Positions 30,288 to 38,524 of a stretch of 64,000 nt of DNA are shown here, one piece after another (within the stretch, counting starts at the first letter, position 1; each line of letters opens with the position of its first letter). This DNA comes from Pseudomonadota bacterium (GTDB taxonomy: Bacteria > Pseudomonadota > Gammaproteobacteria > Competibacterales > Competibacteraceae): NCBI GenBank assembly GCA_022709365.1, contig JAKLIY010000009.1, positions 55,774 through 119,773 of the forward strand, in the 5' to 3' direction. Both the position numbers and the translations under genes were made by a program. Under the pieces are notes generated by a model, which saw only the letters and a program-made list of their open reading frames with translations, was not told the origin of the DNA and searched no databases.

Positions 30288-31520
30288 TCACAGAGACCAC
30301 CGCCAGAGTGTCAATCCGGGCGGCAGGGAATTGGCGTCGGGCGCTGCCGCAGAGGAATCCGCCGCGCTGGATGACGCCCCATCCGATTCCATCGCGCCAG
30401 CGCTCACCAGGACGAAATCACCCAGATCAATCAACGTCAGCAGGGATTGAGCGGCCTCGACCAGCGGCCCCGGCCATTCCAAAAGATCAAACCGCTCCCC
30501 GTCATGACTCACCCAAAGCTGCTGGCGAACCGGCTCCCCGACCTCGGGCAAAGCACTGGTTGCGACATAGAGAGCGTCGCGGCGACTGAAACAGCCTAAT
30601 AAGTTGACGTGCGCAGGATCGCCAAAACCAGGGCCTATCGCTGCCAGCGGCGCTTTAAGACCTTCAGGGGTAAAGCGCACCCCACCCGCCAGAATTTCCC
30701 AACGGTCGTCCCGGTCCACCCGCAATAATTCCACCCCCAGTGGCCGGGCGTTAGCCACGGTCTGCCCCGTTCGACCGGCGGCCAGATACAACTGATCATC
30801 CCAAACAGTGAGTGCGAGCAGCTCGCGATTGCCCGTATAGCGCCCAGCGCCATCTCGCAACACGCAATGCCAATCGTCTGAAACTCCCTCCGGAGTCAGC
30901 CCGGTCCGCCAGAGCTGCAAGCCTCGCTCAGCGTTGGCGATGGCGACGTAGAGTTGTCCACGCCACACGATCAAATGACTGATCATGGCATCGGTGGGAT
31001 CGCCAAAGGGTGATTCGGCCATCGTGCGCCACCCTTCCCCCACTGGATCCTCGCTCCACCACAGGGTAGGCGCGTTACCGCTTACCGTATCGCCAGCGAC
31101 CGCTGCAAACAGCCGATGCTCGTGCGCCAGCAATGCAGTGACCGGACCGTAGCCCTGAGGAAATCCAGTGACGGGCCGGAAGTTTTCATCCATGTCCATC
31201 CAGGCCAACGTGACCCCGCTTTCCTGAAAGGCATTGGTGAACAGACGAGGAATGCTCCCCTCTACCATGGCGAAGGCCAGCGTCGGCAAGAAAGTTCCTC
31301 CCACCAGTTCGATCAGCGTCAAGGTCTCCCCGCCGATTGGATCTAACGCCTGCCAGCCGGACTCGCCCCATTGACACCGGGCGACGCCCACACCGGCTGG
31401 TGTCCGCGTCGCCAGATAGCAGGCTTCGCCAAAACGGATCGCCGCAAGCGCGGTCACGGTAGTTGGCCCCGAACCCATCACCAGGCGCTGGATCGGATTG
31501 AACGAATCAAGTGCGGACAT
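30288..31520 (-). CDS. beta-propeller-like protein, paralog 2
   Basis: A 410-residue soluble protein with the same blade pattern as its paralogs (GQLYVAIANAERGLQLWRTG, DQLYLAAGRTGQTV, GPGFGDPAHVNLLGCF), shorter by one or two blades and with a Ser/Ala-rich insertion near the C-terminus (about 375-395). Its ATG follows the stop of sulfotransferase B with no gap (TAA/ATG junction), a strong sign of paired expression. No signal peptide, no catalytic motif recognised. Confidence 0.7.
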   Translation of the reverse strand: MSALDSFNPIQRLVMGSGPTTVTALAAIRFGEACYLATRTPAGVGVARCQWGESGWQALDPIGGETLTLIELVGGTFLPTLAFAMVEGSIPRLFTNAFQESGVTLAWMDMDENFRPVTGFPQGYGPVTALLAHEHRLFAAVAGDTVSGNAPTLWWSEDPVGEGWRTMAESPFGDPTDAMISHLIVWRGQLYVAIANAERGLQLWRTGLTPEGVSDDWHCVLRDGAGRYTGNRELLALTVWDDQLYLAAGRTGQTVANARPLGVELLRVDRDDRWEILAGGVRFTPEGLKAPLAAIGPGFGDPAHVNLLGCFSRRDALYVATSALPEVGEPVRQQLWVSHDGERFDLLEWPGPLVEAAQSLLTLIDLGDFVLVSAGAMESDGASSSAADSSAAAPDANSLPPGLTLWRWSL

Positions 31521-32486
31521 TTAACCGTATCCCATCTGTCTGGCCAGTTCGCTGACTGCGCCCACCAGTTCCGAATCCGCAATTTGCGCCAGCAACGGAT
31601 CATCGCGCAGAGGTGGCCAGCTCAGTTCGGGGCGACGCAAGGTCGGTGATAATAAAAACTTGCGGTCATCGCCCCAGCGGGCATTGACTGGCCCTGACTT
31701 GGCGTAGGGCGACTGCTCAGGGTGGCGCATCGCCTCAAGCGCCTCGGCATCCTCCCGAATACCGAGCCATTGAACGATTTGTGGCAAGTAGCAGGCATCC
31801 TCGGCTAGCAGGCGTTCGCCCTGAAGGCTCACGCACTGCCCTTCCGGCAGTACCGATACGAAATCCAGGATCGCGTTGTGCCGATGCAACCACGCTTTCA
31901 ATGGCTGCTGTAGCCATCCGCCGCCTTCCGGTGGGGGCGCTTCGCGCTGTTCCAACAGGGCATGGGCAACCGCCAGGGGGTGAGTCGTGAGGTGCAGGAA
32001 ATTCGCCTGCGGCAGGGTTTGATAAGCGCGGATGAGAAAGTCCCATTGGGCGGCGCTGGTCGAACTCTTTTCCACCAGGATTCGGGGCGCTACTGCTGCG
32101 GCAAGATGCTCGAAGATCCGGGCGATGCTCCACTCGCGCCGATCCGCCAGCCAACTCCAGGCGCGCCGGACGCTGGCTTCGCTCTGTTCGCCTTCATGCA
32201 ACTGTGCCAGGGCGCGCACCAACCCGTGCATGGCTTGGGGCCGGTTCTGGCAGCGGGTATGATCATCGTGCCACTGCGCCAGGGTATCAGCGACAAACAA
32301 ATGTAGCTCCGGCAAGCCGTACAGTTGCGGGTGCTGACCGAGCATGGCACCGGCCAGCGAAGATAGCCAGGGCGAGGCGCTGAGAATAATGACGGCATGG
32401 ATGACGGGAGATCCCGAGGGATTCAAGGCTGGCGTCCGGGCAGCGAAACACTTGGGATATTGTTGAGCGCATCGAAGAAACGCCAC
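31521..32486 (-). CDS. sulfotransferase-like protein B, nucleotide site degenerate
   Basis: About 321 residues from GTG 32486, or roughly 293 if translation begins near residue 29, where family similarity starts (HAVIILSASPWLSSL); the true start is uncertain because the 5' end overlaps the esterase gene by 64 nt. It shares MLGQHPQLYGLPELHLF and the C-terminal HPEQSPYAKSGPVNARWGDD with its two paralogs, so homology is clear. However, the phosphosulfate loop lacks the PRS motif (SASPWLSS) and the 3'-phosphate site reads LHLTTHPLAVA, with Arg replaced by Thr. It may have lost catalysis and serve as a partner subunit. Confidence 0.75.
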   Translation of the reverse strand: MAFLRCAQQYPKCFAARTPALNPSGSPVIHAVIILSASPWLSSLAGAMLGQHPQLYGLPELHLFVADTLAQWHDDHTRCQNRPQAMHGLVRALAQLHEGEQSEASVRRAWSWLADRREWSIARIFEHLAAAVAPRILVEKSSTSAAQWDFLIRAYQTLPQANFLHLTTHPLAVAHALLEQREAPPPEGGGWLQQPLKAWLHRHNAILDFVSVLPEGQCVSLQGERLLAEDACYLPQIVQWLGIREDAEALEAMRHPEQSPYAKSGPVNARWGDDRKFLLSPTLRRPELSWPPLRDDPLLAQIADSELVGAVSELARQMGYG

Positions 32487-33430
32487 ATCTCGCGGCTGGC
32501 GGAAATCGAGCGGCTGGAGTACTCATTACGCCCTCGCGGGTCCGTGCGCTGGCCGCCCGGCCAGGTATGCCCGCCGCCGCTAATCGTCACCAGCACGATA
32601 GGCCCACCCTTGCGGCAACTGAACTGTTCGATATTGGCGTCGCCTGTCCGGGCGTCCCGGCCCTGACTCTGGCATTGATGAAGTTGCCGCAGCCAGTCTA
32701 TGGTATTCGGCACCGAGCGATGTGATATGCCGCCAATGGAACGAGCGCCAAACCCGCCCTCGAAGGGCGCGTTCTGATCCGCGAGACCATGAAAGTGGAT
32801 CACCGGAATCGGACGATCGGGGTTACACCGCTCGATCATCATGGCGCCAGCCACGGGAGCAATGGCGCTGATCCGATCCGACAGATCGCAAGCCAGCCGG
32901 TAAGCCATCATGGCCCCGTTGGAAATCCCCGTCGCATAGACCCGACTCGCATCGATCCGGAACTGGCGGGAGACTTGATCGATGATCGCACGGGTAAAGC
33001 CGACGTCATCGACATTCCTGCGCTGGGCGATGCCACAGCAGGCACCGGCATTCCAGGTGAAGCGGTTGCCCTCAGGATCGCGTCCGGTACCGTTGGGATA
33101 AACCACAATAAAACCTTTCTCTTCGGCCAGTTCGTTCATGCCGGTGAGCGGCGGCATTCTCTCGGCATTGCCCAGCCCGCCGTGGAACACCAGGATCAGT
33201 GGCGCAGGACGGCCAGGGTTATAGCTGCGCGGCACGTAAATTAAATAGCTGCGCGGCAACCCTCCATAAAACAGGTTGACCCCCTGGAGGCCCCCAGCAA
33301 TGCTCTCCCGCCCTTGAACCACAGTTTGAACGGGTTCGGAGGCAGAAACATCGCCATCGCCGGCATTGCATCCCGTCATCAGGCTAAGGCCGATCAGCCA
33401 ACAAATCAGTAAGTTAAACACTTGACGCAT
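32423..33430 (-). CDS. lipoprotein esterase (LpqC / PHB depolymerase-like)
   Basis: A 335-residue exported lipoprotein: MRQVFNLLICWLIGLSLMTGC ends in a lipobox (LMTGC, lipidated Cys21), which fixes ATG 33430 over the longer frame to 33505. The alpha/beta-hydrolase core has LILVFHGG, nucleophile ATGISNGAMMAY, acid HGLADQNAPFEGG and His in SGGGHTWPGG, as in LpqC and feruloyl-esterase-type proteins. Being inside the polyketide/sulfotransferase operon and membrane-anchored in the periplasm, it may hydrolyse or transfer an ester of the product; inference. A better match to the family than the esterase at 23.7 kb. Confidence 0.87.
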   Translation of the reverse strand: MRQVFNLLICWLIGLSLMTGCNAGDGDVSASEPVQTVVQGRESIAGGLQGVNLFYGGLPRSYLIYVPRSYNPGRPAPLILVFHGGLGNAERMPPLTGMNELAEEKGFIVVYPNGTGRDPEGNRFTWNAGACCGIAQRRNVDDVGFTRAIIDQVSRQFRIDASRVYATGISNGAMMAYRLACDLSDRISAIAPVAGAMMIERCNPDRPIPVIHFHGLADQNAPFEGGFGARSIGGISHRSVPNTIDWLRQLHQCQSQGRDARTGDANIEQFSCRKGGPIVLVTISGGGHTWPGGQRTDPRGRNEYSSRSISASREMWRFFDALNNIPSVSLPGRQP

Positions 33431-33480
33431 GATTAACGAGTCCTCGCGAAGGGTAAAGTCTTCCCGGTCAATCCGGTGGG

Positions 33481-34842
33481 CTATGCCCCCAGCCAAACTG
33501 CGCATCCATCACCGCTGACAACTCTGCTCGTGCCTTGCCGCTGACGGCGCCGGGCAATTTCCTGGGAACTCCCCATGAATAGCCCTATCGGCGTTGAGAG
33601 TAAAGTTCGGACGCCAGCGTGGAAAGGATCGCCAAACCCGGCGGCAGCCACAGCCTGCCACTGATCCCCATCCTCGCTGGCCCACAATTGAAACCCTCCT
33701 TGCAGTGGCTGACCCATTAGGACGCATTCGAAAGGCTCCCAGTGAAAGGTGCCAACGTACAGGCAGTCATCATGAGCGACCATGCACCAGAACACAGAAT
33801 TATAGAAATCGTCGAAACCCGGCCCTCGGACTGCAAAGGGCACTTTCAAACCGGTGGGAGAGAAGCGCGGCTCGCCTACCACCAATTCCCAACGGTCATC
33901 CGAGTAGACACGCAATAGTTCGGCAGCGGCAGGACCGACATTATTGGCAGAATCGTAGCCCAATCCTGGCAGTCCCGTGGCTATATACAAAGCACCCTGG
34001 AAAACGGTCAAGGCGGGCGCCAGGGCATTCAGATTGTAGCGCCCGGCGCCGTCCCGTAGCACCGGCTGCCAACGATAGGGTGGCTTGCCTCGGGCATTGG
34101 TCTTCCAAAGTTGAAAACCGCGTTCGGGATTGCCGGTCGCGGCGTATACCTGGTTAGCGAAACTCGCCAAGGAGGTAATGGTACGGTTGGCAGGATCGCC
34201 AAATCCGGGTTCCATAGCGGGTTGCCAAACGCCATTGAGCGGATCGTCCGTCACATAGACCGTCGGATCGCCACTGAAATAGTGGTCGAACTCTTGTTCA
34301 TCCACCGCGCCGGTGGGGGCGATAAACAGTTTACGACCATGACCAAGCAGGGCGCGGAAAGAGAGCAGGCACCCGTTATCCAGGCCCGTTAGAGGTACTG
34401 CCTCAAAGTACTCGCCATCCAAAGAACGGAGTAGATCTACCCCCCAGTGACAAATGGTGCTGACATAAAGGGCGGGCGCAGGATCAGAACGGCCTTGAAA
34501 CACGGTCATCCCGCGAAAACCGCGATAGCGTGGCACGGCGCTGGCGCTGTTCTGGCGCGGAGCGCGATGACGAAGAACGTCTTGCGCGAAGACGCGGCTA
34601 TCAGGCGCGGTCAGCGGCGAAACAAACACCGTACTCCAAACTCCCTGGAGCGGGTCGTAGCGCAGAATACGCGCCCGATCCTCGGGACCTGCGCCACGCG
34701 GATGGGTCACCCCAACATACAGAGCATCCTGGAAATAGGCCATGGACTGCGCCACTCGGCTGCGCGGGTTGCCCAACCCTTCCTTGCCAATCAACTTGAA
34801 TTGCTGGCTGTTCAGCATTGCGGTTTTAGGTTTATTCGTCAT
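33481..34842 (-). CDS. beta-propeller-like protein, paralog 3
   Basis: A 453-residue soluble protein of the same family as the ORFs at 27.4 and 30.3 kb. Blade signatures: DALYVGVTHPRGAGPEDRAR, PALYVSTICHWGVDLLRS, NQVYAATGNPERGFQLWKT, GALYIATGLPGLGYDS, DCLYVGTFHWEPFE, GFQLWASEDGDQW. Closest in layout to paralog 1, both having ILRYDP/IWKYDP early and IAPTGA in the third unit. Overlaps the sulfotransferase A stop as ATGA. No known catalytic residues; function unknown. Confidence 0.7.
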   Translation of the reverse strand: MTNKPKTAMLNSQQFKLIGKEGLGNPRSRVAQSMAYFQDALYVGVTHPRGAGPEDRARILRYDPLQGVWSTVFVSPLTAPDSRVFAQDVLRHRAPRQNSASAVPRYRGFRGMTVFQGRSDPAPALYVSTICHWGVDLLRSLDGEYFEAVPLTGLDNGCLLSFRALLGHGRKLFIAPTGAVDEQEFDHYFSGDPTVYVTDDPLNGVWQPAMEPGFGDPANRTITSLASFANQVYAATGNPERGFQLWKTNARGKPPYRWQPVLRDGAGRYNLNALAPALTVFQGALYIATGLPGLGYDSANNVGPAAAELLRVYSDDRWELVVGEPRFSPTGLKVPFAVRGPGFDDFYNSVFWCMVAHDDCLYVGTFHWEPFECVLMGQPLQGGFQLWASEDGDQWQAVAAAGFGDPFHAGVRTLLSTPIGLFMGSSQEIARRRQRQGTSRVVSGDGCAVWLGA

Positions 34843-35723
34843 TGGTAGCCGAACTCTCGGGCCAGCTTCAGGGTCGCGGGTGAGAAATCACTGCCGGGAC
34901 GCCAGTCCAGTTCTCCCTCCAGACGGGGCTGCTCCTGGGCGCGGGCCGGACGCAGGCGTGGATCTTTGAGAAAGTTGGGATCGTTGCCCATCCGGGCGTT
35001 AGCTGGTCCCAGACAGGCATAGGGCGAAGTCTCCGGATGTTTCATGGCTTCAATTGCATCCGGGTCGGTCCGTACCCCCAACCATTCCGCAATCTGCGGC
35101 AGATAAACATCAAGCGCAGATAATAGGTCTTCGCCCTTGATGCGCATGTGTTGGCCTAAAGGCAGGGTGCGGGTGAACGCCACAATATTACGGTGGGCGA
35201 TAGACCAAAGTCGTTCCGGGTCGACCCGTTCAGGATCGGCTGGACCGTTCCATTCGTGATTGCGCTGCACGAGGTCCAGGATGGATTTGCCCGTCGTGCG
35301 AGGATGACGGGTTAAATGCAGGTAACTGGCGTTGGGACAAATACGGTGCGCGATCTGCAGAGAATGCGAACTCATCACCGTCGCCGGACTTTTGTCGATC
35401 AGCATGCGGGGAGCAACCAGATCGGCCAGATAAGCGAACACCTGCTGGGTGGACCAGCTCAAACGCGCATTGAGCCAGTGCTGGGCGCGGCGCACCGTCG
35501 TTTCGGTCTGCTGGCCGTCGTGCAGTTGCGCCAAGGCGCGTAACAAGCCATGCACCGCAAAGGGACGGGTGCGCTGATGCCGCTGGAGCAGCGCACCGAG
35601 ATTATCCTCCAGAAACAGATTCAGTTCCGGCATCCCATACATCTCTGGATGCTGGCCCAACATGCCGCAAACCACTGAGGAAAAAGAGCGCAACGGACAG
35701 AGGATAATCAGAGGATCAGGCAT
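34839..35723 (-). CDS. sulfotransferase family protein A
   Basis: A 294-residue protein starting at ATG 35723 (MPDPLIIL), overlapping the hydrolase stop by 8 nt; a longer frame to 35822 is not needed. The phosphosulfate loop is a variant (LIILCPLRSFSSVVCGMLGQ) that keeps Arg-Ser; the 3'-phosphate site (SYLHLTRHPRTTGKSIL) retains RHP. Its C-terminal HPETSPYACLGPANARMGND is shared with both paralogs. Probably a working PAPS-dependent sulfotransferase; acceptor unknown. First of the three sulfotransferase-propeller modules in transcription order. Confidence 0.83.
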   Translation of the reverse strand: MPDPLIILCPLRSFSSVVCGMLGQHPEMYGMPELNLFLEDNLGALLQRHQRTRPFAVHGLLRALAQLHDGQQTETTVRRAQHWLNARLSWSTQQVFAYLADLVAPRMLIDKSPATVMSSHSLQIAHRICPNASYLHLTRHPRTTGKSILDLVQRNHEWNGPADPERVDPERLWSIAHRNIVAFTRTLPLGQHMRIKGEDLLSALDVYLPQIAEWLGVRTDPDAIEAMKHPETSPYACLGPANARMGNDPNFLKDPRLRPARAQEQPRLEGELDWRPGSDFSPATLKLAREFGYQ

Positions 35724-36600
35724 CTCGCATTCCACACGCCAACATGAAATCCCGCCAAACCTGAATGAGCAGATCTGGTTTGGACAAGGGGAAAAAATGC
35801 CCCGCCTGGGGCACCAGTTCAATCCGGGCTTGTGGCCACAACATCCGTAACCCCTGCGCGCTGGGCAGCGTCTGGGAATACTCGCCGTACATCGCCAGAG
35901 TCGGCAAGCGCAGAGATTGCAGTGTAGTCAGCGACAGACCATCCTCAGTCAACTCGCGCCGTGCGCTGGTCACTTCCAACAGGCGCAACCAGTGGCGCGC
36001 CGCTCGGTGACCTACCGGCCCGGTAAACGGCAGATGTAGCGCGGGCAACCGCCGCATCCGCTCAGGGGCGACCAGATAAAGCTTGGCCATTTCTTCGAGC
36101 AGCCGGTGACTGAACAAAGGATCACTTTCATCCAGTTGGATACCCAGTTTTTCCAGCAACGGTTGAATGCGCCGCGAATAAGCCAGGTTGCGGGGTTGGC
36201 GCACCTGCAATACGGGAATCCGCGTATCCAGCAAGGTCAGACTGCGCACCCGTTGAGGCTGACGCAGTGCCAAATGCAGAGCCACCAGTCCCCCGAAGCT
36301 GTGCGCCACCAGATGCAAAGTCGCGATGCCCAAATGATTCAGCAATTGCCATAAGTCTTCGGCCATGATCCGGGGCGAGTAGCCACTGGCGCTCATCGCG
36401 CTGCGCCCGTGGCCGCGCAAATCGAACAGCAGGGTGCGATGGCTGGCGGCGAAGGCTGGCGCCAGCCGGGCATACCAGAACGCCAGATTGGCCGCCAAGC
36501 CATGCACCATGACCACTTCGTCGCCTGGCGCGTCCGGGTCCGGTCGTCGATCCATACGCAGATAGTGCAGGCTGGTCTCGGGCAAGTGAATGACCGGCAC
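35716..36600 (-). CDS. alpha/beta hydrolase (possible product-releasing thioesterase)
   Basis: A 294-residue cytoplasmic hydrolase: oxyanion HG (VVMVHGLAANLAFWYARL), DLRGHGRS, nucleophile VAHSFGGLVAL, acid about LAMYGEYS, and His in PQAGHFFPLSKP. Such stand-alone hydrolases often release chains from polyketide or fatty acid synthases, and neither PKS in this cluster shows a thioesterase domain, so that role is inferred. Starts 2 nt after the phosphodiesterase stop. Confidence 0.85.
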   Translation of the reverse strand: MPVIHLPETSLHYLRMDRRPDPDAPGDEVVMVHGLAANLAFWYARLAPAFAASHRTLLFDLRGHGRSAMSASGYSPRIMAEDLWQLLNHLGIATLHLVAHSFGGLVALHLALRQPQRVRSLTLLDTRIPVLQVRQPRNLAYSRRIQPLLEKLGIQLDESDPLFSHRLLEEMAKLYLVAPERMRRLPALHLPFTGPVGHRAARHWLRLLEVTSARRELTEDGLSLTTLQSLRLPTLAMYGEYSQTLPSAQGLRMLWPQARIELVPQAGHFFPLSKPDLLIQVWRDFMLACGMRDA

Positions 36601-36602
36601 AA

Positions 36603-38204
36603 CTACTCCATATAACCCAACATGTGCAATTGTTCGATAATCTTCGCTTTTTCCGCTGCGCTGGCCTCAACGGCCTGGCGGGTTCCGTCCGCGACCGGCA
36701 GCGTCGGAGCGCCCTGACGAATCGGATGGGCCACCCGTTGTTCGGCGGTAAAAAACGCCTCGGGCGTCCTACCCTCCAGGTCCTCGGGAATCTCCAGCCC
36801 CAGGCTGTACAGCAACGTGGCCGCCACATCCACGATGTCGCAAGGTTCACCGCGCTGACCCGCTACAATGCCCGGACCCGCCGCCAGAAAAATCCCCTCG
36901 GGATGATGCGTACCGACTGGATAAGGGCGCGGCAACACCACCGGCTCCAGATTTTTAATCGAAACGAAACCGAAGTCGCGCAACGTCAGCAACAGATCGG
37001 GGGCCTGATGCATGGCCGGCCCCGGGAATGCTTCCTCACGGGTGCGGATGGCGCGAATAATGCGCTCGCCGCTGTGCGGATCGCACAGGGTTTCAAGATC
37101 GCCGATCAATCGGGCGCGAAATGCTGGATAATCGGCGGCGGCAATCCCCGGCTCGCCAGGATGCCGGGCAATGCGAATCGTGATGCCGTTACTGGAAGGC
37201 GTATGGCAGTAAGCCAAAGTCTTCTTCCAGTCGAGATGCGTAAAGAAAGCGCTGGCCTCGCGCCGGGTGAACTGCTCGCTGCCGTCAGACGATTTCCAAT
37301 ACAGGTACCCTTTCTCATACAGATAGCGGTTGATTCGCACCACCTCGGTGCTGTGCGTGAAGCCGTGATCCGAGGCCATAAACACCTGGGCTTTGGGGCC
37401 GGCCAGCGCCACCAGTTGCTCCAGATACTGATCCAACTGGCGGAAATAGCGCAGGCACAACGCCCGCATCCGCCGTTCCCAAGGCGATGGATCGCTGCTA
37501 ACCAAGGCCGACTCCAGGAAGCGCCAAGCCTGATGCTGAATCTTGTCCGTCCCATCGAACATCACCGCCATCAAATCCGGTTGCTCGCTAGCCAACAGAT
37601 GACGGGCTACCCGGAACCACTGCTCCTCGCGAGGCAGGTGGTAACCAACCCAAGCTTCGCACTCGGTTTCAGAGAGATCGTCCAGCGATTGATTCTCGCG
37701 CTCGAAGTCCCAGGCTAATTCTTTGGGATTAAAACCGTCCAGGGCTTTCAACCGTTCGTAAAGCGACTCGGGATAGCTATTGCGGCGCAGATGTTTCCAA
37801 GGTACGAAACCGGGCAGCAGGAAACCGTTGACGGGCCGAGGCGGCGCAGTGATCGGAAAGTTGAGCGCTGCCACGCGCTGCTGCTGGCGGCTGGCGATGG
37901 CCCAGATCGTCTCCACCCGGATATCGCGGGCATCGTAAAGGGTCGTAAAACCCTCGCCATTCTGCTCAGCGACCCGCAGAAAATCGAACACTCCATGCTG
38001 GCCCGGCCAGCGTCCGGTCATCAACGACACCCAAGCTGGCGGCGTCAACGGATTAGGGGTAGAGCGCAACACCGCTCGCGTCCCGCCCGCTATGAAAGAC
38101 CTGAGAAACGGCATGACGATCTCACCGTCAGACGCCGGCTGGGTCAGCACATCCAGGAGGGTAAACGTGGCGCCATCCAGACCAATAAACAGGGTGCGGA
38201 TCAT
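36603..38204 (-). CDS. type I phosphodiesterase / nucleotide pyrophosphatase superfamily protein
   Basis: A 533-residue member of the alkaline-phosphatase fold superfamily. Metal and nucleophile positions are visible: IGLDGATF near the N-terminus, nucleophile region PPAWVSLMTGRWPG, FDGTDKIQHQAW (Asp/His), ASDHGF (Asp-His pair) and GTHHPEG (His). No signal peptide, so likely cytoplasmic, which is unusual for lipid-head-group phosphodiesterases. The C-terminal IEQLHMLGYME resembles tails of related proteins. It could cleave or transfer a phosphoester on the product. ACP stop lies 11 nt upstream, hydrolase start 2 nt downstream. Confidence 0.85.
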   Translation of the reverse strand: MIRTLFIGLDGATFTLLDVLTQPASDGEIVMPFLRSFIAGGTRAVLRSTPNPLTPPAWVSLMTGRWPGQHGVFDFLRVAEQNGEGFTTLYDARDIRVETIWAIASRQQQRVAALNFPITAPPRPVNGFLLPGFVPWKHLRRNSYPESLYERLKALDGFNPKELAWDFERENQSLDDLSETECEAWVGYHLPREEQWFRVARHLLASEQPDLMAVMFDGTDKIQHQAWRFLESALVSSDPSPWERRMRALCLRYFRQLDQYLEQLVALAGPKAQVFMASDHGFTHSTEVVRINRYLYEKGYLYWKSSDGSEQFTRREASAFFTHLDWKKTLAYCHTPSSNGITIRIARHPGEPGIAAADYPAFRARLIGDLETLCDPHSGERIIRAIRTREEAFPGPAMHQAPDLLLTLRDFGFVSIKNLEPVVLPRPYPVGTHHPEGIFLAAGPGIVAGQRGEPCDIVDVAATLLYSLGLEIPEDLEGRTPEAFFTAEQRVAHPIRQGAPTLPVADGTRQAVEASAAEKAKIIEQLHMLGYME

Positions 38205-38215
38205 GGGTCATCTCC

Positions 38216-38488
38216 TCATGACAATTTCCGCTCGACAAACGCAACCAGCTCGCCGACGGTCAGATCGCTCACATACTGGTCGCCGTGCATCAGCAACTCC
38301 TCGAAACCCAGACGGCCCCGCCCGAAGTGTTCCTCAATCGCCACCACCGTGTGGACGATATCGATGGAACTGAAGCCCAGATCCGCGACTAACCGGGTTT
38401 CCAGAGTGATCGGCTCATCCAGGGTGATCTCCCAATCCCGAATCAAGTCTTCAATGAGCGTGATAATGCTGAATTCAACTCTAAGCAT
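38216..38488 (-). CDS. stand-alone acyl carrier protein
   Basis: A 90-residue ACP with the phosphopantetheine Ser in DLGFSSIDIVH and helical flanks. ATG 38488 with GGA upstream is preferred to TTG 38500. Placed 36 nt after PKS 2, which itself lacks an ACP, so it may serve as the carrier for PKS 2 or hand the finished chain to tailoring enzymes. Confidence 0.9.
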   Translation of the reverse strand: MLRVEFSIITLIEDLIRDWEITLDEPITLETRLVADLGFSSIDIVHTVVAIEEHFGRGRLGFEELLMHGDQYVSDLTVGELVAFVERKLS

Positions 38489-38524
38489 GGTGATTTCCAA
38501 CCCGTTGAGGCCCGAACTGGAATT

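Noticed and set aside
36624..37718. 364-codon open frame on the plus strand
   Set aside because: Antisense to the phosphodiesterase; Arg/Gln/His-rich composition typical of a shadow frame.
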